Positions 24,149-31,927 are shown, counted from the stretch's first letter. The stretch: 47,271 nucleotides of DNA from Kiloniellaceae bacterium (GCA_009377535.1 WHTV01000024.1:1-47271); one strand, 5' to 3'. A program made the numbers and translations. Notes: a model not told the origin generated them from the sequence alone.

Positions 24149-24964
24149 ATGAACATCGGAACGAGACCCTGGTTCGGCGCAGCGACGGGTCTGCTGCTGG
24201 CCGCCACCTGGACCGGCGCGGCAGCCGCGTCGTCCTACGAGGAGGAAATCGAAGGCGACGAGCATCCCCACATCGTCCGCCTTGTCCGTGACCTCTATGT
24301 CGTTCCAAAGGACGCGGGGCTCGACACCCGCATCGCAGAGGTCGATCTTGCCTTCGTGGAACAGATGGGGCGCCACCACAAAGGGGCGGTCGACATGGCC
24401 GAGGTCTATCTCGCCGACCCCCGCGGCCGCAACCCGGTGCTCCGGCAGCTGGCGCAGGGGATCATCGCAAATCAGGAGTTTGAGATCGGCGTCCTCCAAG
24501 ATGTGCGGGACAAGGTGGGCGCAGGCCCCCGGCGGGTCGCCGGCTTCGGCGATTCCACAGTGGTGGTGCTCGATCGCGGAACGGACGGGCTGGAGCATGC
24601 CTGGAGGTTCCGCAAGGCGCCGCCGCCGAGCACGGCCGATATCTGGCTGACGCCCGAGTTCACCGTCTCCGACTTCGACGTCCAGTTTGTCCGCCCGATG
24701 ATGGACCACCATAAGGCAGCCCTCCGCATGGCGAGGGACTACAATACCGATCCGTTCGCCAGCAACCTGATCCTCCGGCGCATGAACAATGACATCGTGG
24801 TCGACCAGCGCTACGAAATCGGGTTCATCGACGAGGTCCTGTCGCGCTATCCCGGCGACCCCGAAGAGGTTCCCGACGCCCCCCGCATGATGGAGATCAT
24901 GCATGAATCGATGGGCGACATGATGCATGGCTCGGGCAGCCGGATGGAAATGCCGCCACATTGA
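24149..24964 (+). CDS. Exported protein with two DUF305 domains and Met/His-rich tail
   Basis: The 271-residue protein has a signal peptide (GAATGLLLAATWTGAAAAS). It carries two copies of the four-helix DUF305 domain: the first with FVEQMGRHHKGAVDMAE (His pair 76/77), the second with FVRPMMDHHKAALRMAR (187/188). Each is followed by a matching helix, ANQEFEIGVLQDV and VDQRYEIGFIDEV. The C-terminus (247-271) is rich in Met and His (MMEIMHESMGDMMH), suggesting metal, probably copper, binding. DUF305 proteins often occur beside copper-resistance genes; none is seen here. ATG 24149 has GGAGG upstream. It is monocistronic, 124 bases after rmlA. Most DUF305 proteins have one domain, so the duplication stands out. 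Confidence 0.87.
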   Translation: MNIGTRPWFGAATGLLLAATWTGAAAASSYEEEIEGDEHPHIVRLVRDLYVVPKDAGLDTRIAEVDLAFVEQMGRHHKGAVDMAEVYLADPRGRNPVLRQLAQGIIANQEFEIGVLQDVRDKVGAGPRRVAGFGDSTVVVLDRGTDGLEHAWRFRKAPPPSTADIWLTPEFTVSDFDVQFVRPMMDHHKAALRMARDYNTDPFASNLILRRMNNDIVVDQRYEIGFIDEVLSRYPGDPEEVPDAPRMMEIMHESMGDMMHGSGSRMEMPPH

Positions 24965-25189
24965 GCACGTCGTTCGGGGCGGTTCCCGCCCGCCCTTTCA
25001 GGGACGTACCAGCCGATGAAGGAAGGCTTCGACGCGCTCGCTCCGTGTAGTTCCCCGGTTCGCCAAGGTCGGTGTTGATGCCGCGATGCGACAGATCGAC
25101 CTGCAGCACGCTCACATCGCCGCCCAGCGCGCCCGCCTTGGCGGCGAAGAGCGGGCCTGGCAAGGCAGTCGCCCGTCGATCGCCTTCGT

Positions 25190-25207
25190 TTGTCAGTGTT
25201 TTGACAA
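25190..25207. promoter_or_regulatory. Inverted repeat TTGTCA-N6-TGACAA
   Basis: Six-base arms at 25190-25195 and 25202-25207 form a symmetric site 50 bases upstream of the MoaD-like ATG. TTGACA at 25201-25206 overlaps it and could be a -35 element, although no matching -10 is clear. A regulator binding here would block that promoter. The site type resembles GntR-like operators, which is inference only. Confidence 0.4.
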
Positions 25208-25256
25208 TTGAAATCGCGTGGCGCCGAAGGCAGGCTGCCTGGCGAGGAGCAGATCC

Positions 25257-25526
25257 ATGCCGCGCGTCACCTTCACGGCCAACCTTCAGCGCCATCTTGA
25301 TGCGCCGTCGCTCGAGGTCGGCGGCGCGCGCGTGGGCGAAGTGCTGGCGGGAGTCTTCGCACAGAAGCCGCTGCTGCGCTCCTACATTGTCGACGACCAG
25401 GGGCGCCTGCGGCGCCATGTGAACGTCTTCGTCAACGCGACAATGATCGCCGACCGGGACGGGCTCAGCGATGCCGTGCGTCCGGACGATGAAGTCTTTG
25501 TGTTTCAGGCACTTTCCGGTGGGTAG
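25257..25526 (+). CDS. MoaD/ThiS-like ubiquitin-fold protein
   Basis: This 89-residue protein has a beta-grasp fold with the pattern VTFTANLQRHL, then an acidic helix, then VNVFVNATMI, DRDGLSDAVRPDDEVFVFQA, and the diagnostic C-terminal Gly-Gly (ALSGG). Such proteins are activated on the C-terminal Gly to carry sulfur (molybdopterin, thiamine or other pathways). No MoaE, ThiG or E1-like gene is nearby. The start is ATG 25257, with GAGGAGC about ten bases upstream. It is followed after 11 bases by the BNR-repeat gene, a pairing I recall from several proteobacteria, whose joint role is not known to me. Confidence 0.87.
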   Translation: MPRVTFTANLQRHLDAPSLEVGGARVGEVLAGVFAQKPLLRSYIVDDQGRLRRHVNVFVNATMIADRDGLSDAVRPDDEVFVFQALSGG

Positions 25527-25537
25527 GCGGAATTGAC

Positions 25538-26635
25538 ATGGCAGAAGATCTCTTTGTAGCGACCCGCAAGGGGTTGTTTGCCGTCGATGGTGCCGGCGCG
25601 CAGGCGCCGCGCAGTCTCGGCTTTCTCGGCGATCCGGTGAGCGCATTCCTGCAGGACCCGCGCGACGGCTGCCTCTATGCGGCGCTCAACCTCGGCCACT
25701 TCGGCGCCAAGCTGCACCGTTCGGAGGATGGCGGCGCCAGCTGGAGCGAGCTGCCGGCACCGGCCTTTGCGCCCCCCGGCGTCGCGCCAGATGGCAAGGG
25801 CGGGAAGGCCCCCAGCGTCTCGCTGATCTGGACCCTGGCTGCCGGCGGCGCGGACCAGCCGGGCCGCCTCTGGGCCGGCACTCTGCCGGGGGCGCTGTTC
25901 CGCTCCGACGACCGCGGCGAGACCTGGCAGCTGGTGGACGCTCTGTGGAATCAGCCCTCGCGATCCGAGTGGTTCGGCGGCGGCTACGACGATCCCGGCA
26001 TCCATTCGATCTGCGTCGATCCGCGCGACAGCCGCCGGCTGGTGATTGGAATCTCCTGCGGCGGGGTCTGGCGCAGCGAGGACGACGGCGAAACCTGGAC
26101 GCTGGGCGGCAAGGGCCTCGCCGCGGCCTACATGCCGCCGGACCGGGTCGACGATCCGACCATCCAGGACCCGCACCGCCTGGCGGTCTGCGCCGCGGCG
26201 CCGGACACCGTGTGGTGCCAGCACCATTGCGGCATCTTCCGCTCCGACGACGGCGGCCGGACCTTCGTCCAGATCCACGACGTCAACCCTTCGGCCTTCG
26301 GTTTTGCCGTGGCCGTCCACCCCGCCGATCCGAAGACCGCTTGGTTCGTGCCGGCGGTGAAGGACGAGTGCCGGGTGCCGGTGGACGGCCGCTTCGTGGT
26401 CACGCGTACGCGTGACGGCGGCGCCAGCTTCGAGATCCTGTCGCGGGGCCTGCCGGAGGAAACCGCCTACGACCTGGTCTATCGCCACGCGCTGGAGGTC
26501 GACGGCGCGGGGGAGACCCTCGCCATGGGCTCGACCACCGGGGCGCTCTGGCTCGGCCGCGACGGCGGGGCCGACTGGCGCCTGCTCTCGTCCCACCTGC
26601 CGCCGATCAGCCAGGTCGCCTTCAGGGCTGCTTGA
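25538..26635 (+). CDS. BNR/Asp-box repeat protein (sialidase-like beta-propeller)
   Basis: The 365-residue protein contains at least six Asp-box motifs of the S-x-D-x-G-x-T/S-W type: SEDGGASW, SDDRGETW, SEDDGETW, SDDGGRTF, TRDGGASF and RDGGADW. They imply a six-bladed propeller, as in the BNR and exo-alpha-sialidase-like families. No signal peptide is visible, so it is predicted cytoplasmic, and the catalytic residues of true sialidases (Arg triad, Tyr/Glu) are not evident. An N-terminal DLFVATRKGLFAVDG also fits the propeller pattern. It lies 11 bases after the MoaD-like gene, in one transcriptional unit. Function unknown; glycosidase activity should not be assumed. Confidence 0.85.
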   Translation: MAEDLFVATRKGLFAVDGAGAQAPRSLGFLGDPVSAFLQDPRDGCLYAALNLGHFGAKLHRSEDGGASWSELPAPAFAPPGVAPDGKGGKAPSVSLIWTLAAGGADQPGRLWAGTLPGALFRSDDRGETWQLVDALWNQPSRSEWFGGGYDDPGIHSICVDPRDSRRLVIGISCGGVWRSEDDGETWTLGGKGLAAAYMPPDRVDDPTIQDPHRLAVCAAAPDTVWCQHHCGIFRSDDGGRTFVQIHDVNPSAFGFAVAVHPADPKTAWFVPAVKDECRVPVDGRFVVTRTRDGGASFEILSRGLPEETAYDLVYRHALEVDGAGETLAMGSTTGALWLGRDGGADWRLLSSHLPPISQVAFRAA

Positions 26636-26679
26636 ACGGGCGCAGGACTGTAGAGTCCGCTGTTGAGACAGGCTGCACA

Positions 26680-26820
26680 GGCCGTGTGCGTCCTTCGAGA
26701 CGCGCGCCCGGGCTGCTGCCTGGCCGCACTCCTCAGGATGAGGTAAACGTTTGATGGCACAAAGAAATATCCTCATGCCGAGGAGCGCCGAAGGCGCGTC
26801 TCGTAGCACGCACAACGGCC
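26680..26820. repeat. Imperfect long inverted repeat, RPE/ERIC-like
   Basis: The left arm at 26680-26743 (GGCCGTGTGCGTCCTTCGAG, and later CTCCTCAGGATGAGG) is matched by the reverse complement of 26771-26820, which reads GGCCGTTGTGCGTGCTACGA and ends CTCCTCGGCATGAGG. The arms are about 50 and 64 bases, with extra sequence in the left arm and a spacer of about 27 bases containing an AT-rich loop. The CCTTCGAGACGCGC and CCTCAGGATGAGG parts are typical of dispersed palindromic elements in alphaproteobacterial genomes. It is non-coding and lies between the BNR gene and kynA, where it may affect transcript processing. Confidence 0.75.
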
Positions 26821-26845
26821 ATCCAGCGCTGGAGGGGTGAATAAT

Positions 26846-27949
26846 TTGGCCGAGAAGCAACAGCCGCCGCTCTACTACGCCGACTACCTGCAGCTCGACC
26901 GCCTGCTTGGCGCCCAGGCGCCGGAGAGCGCGCGCCACGGCACGCCGGCGCATGACGAGATGCTATTCATCATCGTGCACCAGACCTACGAGCTGTGGTT
27001 CAAGCAGATCCTCCACGAGCTGGCGCGGGTCGACGCGATTTTCGCCGACGAGAGCCTCGACGATCGCGACGTCGGGCGCGTCGCCGCGGCGCTGGAGCGC
27101 ATCGAGAGCATCGTGAAGCTGCTGATCGGCCAGCTCGACGTGCTGGAGACTATGACGCCGCTGGATTTCCTCGAGTTTCGCGACCTGCTGTTCCCGTCCT
27201 CCGGCTTCCAGTCGCTGCAGTTCCGCCTCATCGAGGTTGGCCTCGGCCTCAGGCGTGGCGACCGTGCCGGCGCCGAGACGCGGCCGGTCGACGCCAGCCT
27301 CAACGCGGCCGATCGCGCGGTGCTGGCGGCGGCCGAGCAGCGGCCCAGCCTTAGCGACCGTTTCGAGGCCTGGCTCGAGCGGACGCCCTTCATCGAACTC
27401 GGCGGCTACCGCTTCCAGGAGAGCTACCGCGCGGCGGTTTCGCGGATGCTGGAGCAGGACGCGGCGTCCCTGCGCGAAAACGCTGGAGTGTCGGCGGAGG
27501 TGCGCTCGGCGGGACTGGAGGCGCTGGCGGGGGCGCAGGCGCGCTTCGAGGCGATCTACGACGAAGACCGCCACGCCGAACTGGTGGCCGAGGGTACCTG
27601 GCGGTTCTCCCTGCCGGCGTTGCAGGCGGCGCTCTTCATCACTCTGTACCGCGACGAGCCGGTCCTGCAGCTGCCCTTTCGCCTGCTCAGCCTGCTGATG
27701 GACATCGACGAGACCATGACTGCCTGGCGCTACCGCCACGCGCTGATGGCCCAGCGCATGATCGGCATGAAGCTCGGCACCGGCGGGTCCTCGGGCCATG
27801 ACTACCTGAGCGAGACGGCGCGGCGCTCGCGCGTGTTCGGTGACCTCTTCGCACTCTCCACCTTCCTCATCCCGCGCTCTGCCCTGCCGCCGCTGCCCGA
27901 GCCACTGCTGAGCGCCATGGGCTACCGCTACGCGGCAGGCAAGACGTGA
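26846..27949 (+). CDS. kynA: Tryptophan 2,3-dioxygenase, long form
   Basis: This haem enzyme opens the indole ring of tryptophan to give N-formylkynurenine. The key regions are present: HDEMLFIIVHQTYELWFKQ with the distal His, FRDLLFPSSGFQSLQFR (substrate-binding Arg/Ser region) and WRYRHALMAQRMIGMKLGTG with the haem-ligating His and the GTGG loop. At about 367 residues it is longer than the common 280-residue bacterial form; the extra length lies in the middle (residues about 140-240), as in some Bacteroidetes-type members. The start is probably TTG 26846, ten bases after GGAGG at 26831-26835. A GTG at 26837 is too close to that site. Its stop overlaps the next gene. Confidence 0.94.
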   Translation: MAEKQQPPLYYADYLQLDRLLGAQAPESARHGTPAHDEMLFIIVHQTYELWFKQILHELARVDAIFADESLDDRDVGRVAAALERIESIVKLLIGQLDVLETMTPLDFLEFRDLLFPSSGFQSLQFRLIEVGLGLRRGDRAGAETRPVDASLNAADRAVLAAAEQRPSLSDRFEAWLERTPFIELGGYRFQESYRAAVSRMLEQDAASLRENAGVSAEVRSAGLEALAGAQARFEAIYDEDRHAELVAEGTWRFSLPALQAALFITLYRDEPVLQLPFRLLSLLMDIDETMTAWRYRHALMAQRMIGMKLGTGGSSGHDYLSETARRSRVFGDLFALSTFLIPRSALPPLPEPLLSAMGYRYAAGKT

Positions 27950-29127
27950 CCACGCAGGCGAGCTACAAGGCCCACTTCAGTCGCTTTCTGGAGGCGGCAC
28001 CGCAGCGCCTGCACTTCGCGGCGCACAGCCACCACTACTGGCCGGACGTGACCTTCGACGCTCAGCTTGCCTGCTGGCAGGACGCGGCACGGCTGGCCGA
28101 CGGCAAATGGGCCCATGTGTTCGGCGAGGTGGTGCCGGCGGTGCAGCGGGCCATCGCCGGCCACCTTGGCCTCGATGATCCGGCGAGCCTCACCTTCGCG
28201 CCCAACACCCACGAGTTCCTGCGCCGCCTGCTGTCCTGCTTCCCGCTGGATCGCCCGGTCCGCATTCTGACCAGCGACGGCGAATTCCACAGCTTCACCC
28301 GTCAGGCGGCCCGCCTCGAAGAGGACGGGCTGGTGGCGGTGACACGGGTGCCGGTCGAGCCCTTCGCCGACTTCACCCGTCGTTTCATCGCGGCGGCGGG
28401 CGCTTCCCACGACCTGATTTTCGTCAGCCAGGTGTTCTTCAACTCGGGATTTGCAGTGGCAGATCTCGACGGCCTGGTGCGCCGCATCATGAGTGCGGAG
28501 GCCTACGTCGTCATCGATGGCTACCACGGCTTCCTGGCACGGCCGACCGATCTGGGCGGCATTGCGCAGCGGGCGTTCTACCTCGCCGGCGGCTACAAGT
28601 ACGCCATGTCGGGCGAGGGCGCCTGCTTCCTGCACGTGCCCCCAGGTTTCGGGCTGCGCCCGCGCGACACCGGCTGGTACGCGGCTTTCGGCGCCTTGGA
28701 ACTGGGCGACAGCGGCGGCGTGGCCTATGCGCCGGACGCTGCCCGCTTTCTCGGCGCTACCTTCGATCCCGTCGGCCTCTATCGCCTGCGCGCGGTGCTC
28801 GGCTTGCTGGACGCGCTCGGACTGGATGCGGCGGCCATTCACCGCCATGCGCTGGATCTGCAGTGCCGCTTTCTGGCGGGCCTGCGGTCGCGGCCTGCCG
28901 CGGCACTGCCGCTCGAATGCTTGCTGCTCGATCCCGAACGGCAGCCCTGCGGCAATTTCCTGACGTTTGACTTTGGCAATGAGGCGGTGGCCGCGGCCGC
29001 GCACGGACGCCTCAAGGCGGCGGACATCTCGACTGATTTCCGGGGCACCCGCCTGCGCCTCGGCTTCGGCCTCTATCAGGATCCGGAGGACGTCGAGGCG
29101 CTGCTGGACCGGCTGGTCGCCCTCTGA
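27946..29127 (+). CDS. Kynureninase-like PLP enzyme (aminotransferase class V)
   Basis: This 393-residue fold-type I PLP enzyme has D191 in VVIDGYHG, contacting the pyridine ring, and K218 in GGYKYAMSGEG, the Schiff-base Lys. The N-terminus has RLHFAAHSHHYWP, unlike the NS-LG start of standard kynureninases, and the C-terminal RGTRLRLGFGLYQ agrees with the class V fold. It begins at a GTG overlapping the kynA stop (GTGA), so the two are co-translated. The obvious reading is kynurenine cleavage to anthranilate, but a formamidase gene is missing from the pair and the protein is divergent. I therefore call it kynureninase-like. Confidence 0.82.
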   Translation: MTTQASYKAHFSRFLEAAPQRLHFAAHSHHYWPDVTFDAQLACWQDAARLADGKWAHVFGEVVPAVQRAIAGHLGLDDPASLTFAPNTHEFLRRLLSCFPLDRPVRILTSDGEFHSFTRQAARLEEDGLVAVTRVPVEPFADFTRRFIAAAGASHDLIFVSQVFFNSGFAVADLDGLVRRIMSAEAYVVIDGYHGFLARPTDLGGIAQRAFYLAGGYKYAMSGEGACFLHVPPGFGLRPRDTGWYAAFGALELGDSGGVAYAPDAARFLGATFDPVGLYRLRAVLGLLDALGLDAAAIHRHALDLQCRFLAGLRSRPAAALPLECLLLDPERQPCGNFLTFDFGNEAVAAAAHGRLKAADISTDFRGTRLRLGFGLYQDPEDVEALLDRLVAL

Positions 29128-29180
29128 TCGTGCGACAGAATGACCGTCAGATGTTCCGGAGAAGACCGTCATCAAGCAAA

Positions 29181-29229
29181 CAGGTTGCCGGAGCTCGGCG
29201 CCACGGGCCGGTCGCTTGCCGGCAACCTG
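29181..29229. terminator. Inverted repeat between convergent kyn operon and H1-like gene
   Basis: CAGGTTGCCGG (29181-29191) is the reverse complement of 29219-29229, forming an 11-bp stem with a 27-base loop. It lies between the convergent stops at 29127 and 29258 and could serve as a bidirectional terminator, though neither side has a strong T tract. Confidence 0.4.
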
Positions 29230-29257
29230 CTGAGCGACTCACCGCTCGTGTGCGGTC

Positions 29258-29719
29258 CTAGCTGTTCGACCCGCCGCTGCTCGACCCATCGCTGCTCGAC
29301 CCACCGGTTAGGCCGGTAAAGGATGCCGGCATGGGCGCGGGGGCCGGCATCGGTGCGGGCGTCGTCTCCTTGACGACCGCCTTGTGCATGGCCTTGCGGA
29401 CGGCAGCCTTCTTGGTCGCGCGCTTTGCGGTAGCGATCTTCTTGGCTCCGACCTTCTTGGCGGCGGTCTTCTTGGCGGCGGGCTTCTTTGCCACTTTCTT
29501 TCTGGCGACCTTCTTCTTGGCCGCGGCCTTCTTCGTGGCGGTCTTCTTCGCCGCGATCCTCTTGGCGCCCGCCTTCTTGGCGGCGGTCTTCTTAGCGACT
29601 TTCTTGGTCGCGGTCTTCTTCGCGACCTTCTTCTTGGCTGCGGCCTTCTTCTTGGCGGTCTTCTTCGCCGCGATCTTCTTAGCGCCGGCCTTCTTGGCGG
29701 CAGTTCGTTTGGTTGCCAT
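29258..29719 (-). CDS. Histone-H1-like Lys/Ala-rich DNA-binding protein
   Basis: The 153-residue protein is almost wholly Lys, Ala, Thr and Val in the first 110 residues, with repeated AAKK and AKKT units, as in eukaryotic H1 tails, AlgP and bacterial H1-like proteins. A longer repeat of about 33 residues (beginning KKTAAKKAGAKRIAAKKTAT-type) occurs at least twice, probably by DNA duplication. The C-terminus switches to a Pro/Ala linker (APMPAPAPMPA) and a Ser/Gly tail (GGSSSDGSSSGGSNS). There is no folded HU domain. It likely coats or compacts DNA. ATG 29719 has AGGGGGA upstream. Confidence 0.87.
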   Translation of the reverse strand: MATKRTAAKKAGAKKIAAKKTAKKKAAAKKKVAKKTATKKVAKKTAAKKAGAKRIAAKKTATKKAAAKKKVARKKVAKKPAAKKTAAKKVGAKKIATAKRATKKAAVRKAMHKAVVKETTPAPMPAPAPMPASFTGLTGGSSSDGSSSGGSNS

Positions 29720-30132
29720 GGAGGTCCCCCTATTTGCTCCTAGTGTCTGTCAATCGAATGACGAGCCGTTGAGGCGGAGTGGTTCACGCGCGGTTTCATC
29801 CCCTGTGATGGACAAGAGCTTTTCGACTCGGTCCACGACGGAATCCGCTCTGTATCTTCAAGCAAAATGAAGTCGTTTCACAAGAGGCAACAGCATCGTC
29901 AGCGCAGGAAGTTCAATACCTGTTGCGGGAAGCAGGCGCGCACTTGCTGTCTGCGAAGCGTCGGTCGTCGGTCGGGTTACTCCTTAGGGGCAGAGGCCTA
30001 AGCATTGTGCGCTGCGGCGCACCGCTTCTGCCCAGCTAGCTCCTGGGCCGAGCGTGCCTATCCTCGGCACGGCCTTGTGAGGGCAAGGATTGGGCAGTTC
30101 AGCAACCTCATTCCCCTGGGGAGATCGAGTCC
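29720..30132. other. 413-base divergent intergenic region
   Basis: It separates the H1-like gene (minus) from the peroxidase gene (plus). On the minus strand a TTGACA lies about 30 bases upstream of the H1-like ATG but has no convincing -10. A small GTGCC...GGCAC hairpin sits near 30055-30072. GGGGAG about ten bases before 30133 is the peroxidase ribosome site. Nothing else recognisable. Confidence 0.5.
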
Positions 30133-31668
30133 ATGCTAAAGAATGTCACCCATTCCGGCGGCGTCGAAGACGTCGGAGAGCTTCTGTTCAGCACGCCCTT
30201 CGGCTACATGCTGCCTGAGGCGGCCGCGTCCGAGGACTGCCTCCTCCCGGTCAGCGAGCGCACGACCGATGCCCTGCTGGAACTTGGCGACGCGATGGGC
30301 GATGCCGCGACGCCGCCCGACCCTTCGCTCGACTCGCCGATCCCGGCGGCCTTCACCTACCTCGGCCAGTTCATCGACCACGACGTCACGGCACGCACCG
30401 ACCGTGAGCATGGTATCAGCCGGATTTCCCAGGCGGACGGGCGGCCGCTGCCCATCACGCCGCTCTCGCCCGAGACCGTGGTCGCGACGCTGAAGAACGG
30501 GCGCCGCCCGCAGCTCGACCTCGACAGCCTCTACGGGGACGGTCCGCCCCTGGTTGCCGAAAGCGACACCGAAGCCGCGGCCCTCTACGATCCGACCAGC
30601 GGCAAGCTGGAACTGCAGGATCTCGGCAGCGGCCTGGTCGACCTGCCGCGCGACGGCCGGACCGCCCGCATCGGCGACGGGCGCAACGACGAGAACGTCA
30701 ACGTCAGCCAGTTGCACGCCGCCTTTGCCGCCTTCCACAACAAGGTGGTCGACCTGGTCGGCGGCGCGCCCTCGCCGGCGCAGAAGTACTCCAAGGCGCG
30801 CCAGATCGTGCGCTGGACCTACCAATACATCGTCGCCCACGACTATCTGACGCGGGTCTGCGATGCCGATGTGGTGAACGAGCTGATCCGCAACGGCCCC
30901 TTCTTCTTCGGACCCGGCACCGGGGGCGTGGAGCTCTACATGCCGATCGAGTTCTCGGTGGCCGGCTTCCGCTTCGGCCACTCCATGATCCGGCCGTCCT
31001 ATCGCTTGGGCAGCTCGGCGACCAAGAACATCGAGGACATCCTCGGCGTCTCGGTCGCGCGCGAGCCCGCTGACGATCTGCTCGAGGAGGTCGGCGGCGG
31101 GTGGCGGCTCAAGGACGAGAACCGGATCCGCTGGGCGAACTTCCTGGAGTTTCCCGTCCAGCCGGCGCCGCAGATGGCGCGCAAGATCGATCCCTTGATC
31201 TCCAAGGGCCTTTTCGACCTGCCTTTCGAGGGTGCTTCCGGGCCGGCGGCGATGATCCGCCATCTGGCCCAGCGCAATCTCTGCCGCGGCTACCTGCTGA
31301 GCGTGCCGACCGGGCAGGCGGTTGCCGGCGCCATGGGCATCGTGCCGCTGCTCGAAAACGAGCTGACCGACGGCGAGCCGCCGGCAGTGGAGGAGGCCAT
31401 GGCGCGGGGCCGTTTCCAGCGCCGCACGCCGCTCTGGTACTACGTGCTGCGCGAGGCCAAGGTGCAGAAGAACGGCGACTCGCTGGGCGCCGTCGGCAGC
31501 CGCTTGGTCGCCGAGACGATTCTCGGCTTCCTGAAGCACGACCCCAACAGCTTCATCAACAACCGCTACCACGACCGGGTCACCGGCGCCGGCATCAAGG
31601 TGCCGGGGCGCCCGCAGCCGATCGGCTCGCTGGCCGACATGATCGACTACGTCGGCCTGCAGAAGTAG
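30133..31668 (+). CDS. Animal-type haem peroxidase family protein
   Basis: This 511-residue protein belongs to the peroxidase-cyclooxygenase superfamily (An_peroxidase). The distal site is D82-H83 in YLGQFIDHD. The Arg/Glu pair R184 and E187 lie in GDGRNDEN, followed by VSQLHAAFAAFHN. The proximal haem His is H283 in FRFGHSMIRPSY. These positions match myeloperoxidase-type residues, so activity with H2O2 is expected. No signal peptide is visible, which is unusual if it acts on extracellular substrates; a type I secretion signal has not been identified. It starts at ATG 30133 and is monocistronic. Bacterial members are patchily distributed and often thought to be laterally acquired. Confidence 0.88.
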   Translation: MLKNVTHSGGVEDVGELLFSTPFGYMLPEAAASEDCLLPVSERTTDALLELGDAMGDAATPPDPSLDSPIPAAFTYLGQFIDHDVTARTDREHGISRISQADGRPLPITPLSPETVVATLKNGRRPQLDLDSLYGDGPPLVAESDTEAAALYDPTSGKLELQDLGSGLVDLPRDGRTARIGDGRNDENVNVSQLHAAFAAFHNKVVDLVGGAPSPAQKYSKARQIVRWTYQYIVAHDYLTRVCDADVVNELIRNGPFFFGPGTGGVELYMPIEFSVAGFRFGHSMIRPSYRLGSSATKNIEDILGVSVAREPADDLLEEVGGGWRLKDENRIRWANFLEFPVQPAPQMARKIDPLISKGLFDLPFEGASGPAAMIRHLAQRNLCRGYLLSVPTGQAVAGAMGIVPLLENELTDGEPPAVEEAMARGRFQRRTPLWYYVLREAKVQKNGDSLGAVGSRLVAETILGFLKHDPNSFINNRYHDRVTGAGIKVPGRPQPIGSLADMIDYVGLQK

Positions 31669-31680
31669 GCGGGAAAGAAG

Positions 31681-31710
31681 AAGGGGCCGGCCGTTGACGG
31701 CCAGCCCCTT
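31681..31710 (-). terminator. Rho-independent terminator after tRNA-Asn
   Basis: AAGGGGCTGGCCG pairs with CGGCCGGCCCCTT (one mismatch) around a short loop. On the minus strand it is followed by TTTCTTCTTT. It lies nine bases beyond the CCA end of tRNA-Asn. It also follows the peroxidase stop by 13 bases on the plus strand, where the T run is missing. Confidence 0.8.
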
Positions 31711-31718
31711 CATCGTAT

Positions 31719-31794
31719 TGGCTCCGCGGGCAGGACTCGAACCTGCGACATGGTGGTTAACAGCCACCCGCTCTACCAACTGAGCTACCGCGGA
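31719..31794 (-). tRNA. tRNA-Asn (anticodon GTT)
   Basis: This is a complete 76-base cloverleaf on the minus strand. The acceptor stem TCCGCGG pairs with CCGCGGA, the T-loop is GTTCGAGTC, and the anticodon loop CTGTTAA has GTT at 31759-31761. The CCA is encoded at 31719-31721. A terminator follows immediately. Confidence 0.97.
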
Positions 31795-31927
31795 TCAGGA
31801 TTCGATCGGCGAGCCGGGGCGGGCCCCGGCGCGGCGAAGCGGGGTTATATCAAACCGCTTCAAGGGCTGCAAAGTTTTTGCGGCATGGAAACCGCTCTTT
31901 TCCGGCTCCCTGTCGCGAAAGGCCGCC

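Noticed and set aside
25538..26635. True sialidase
   Set aside because: Asp boxes are present, but the Arg triad and the catalytic Tyr/Glu are not evident and there is no signal peptide.
29258..29719. Repeats that could suggest a CRISPR array
   Set aside because: The repeats are in-frame Lys/Ala codons without spacer structure.
29331..29870. Plus-strand hydrophobic frame opposite the H1-like gene
   Set aside because: Phe/Leu/Ala repeats are the reverse of the Lys/Ala codons; the H1-like reading has its own ATG and ribosome site.
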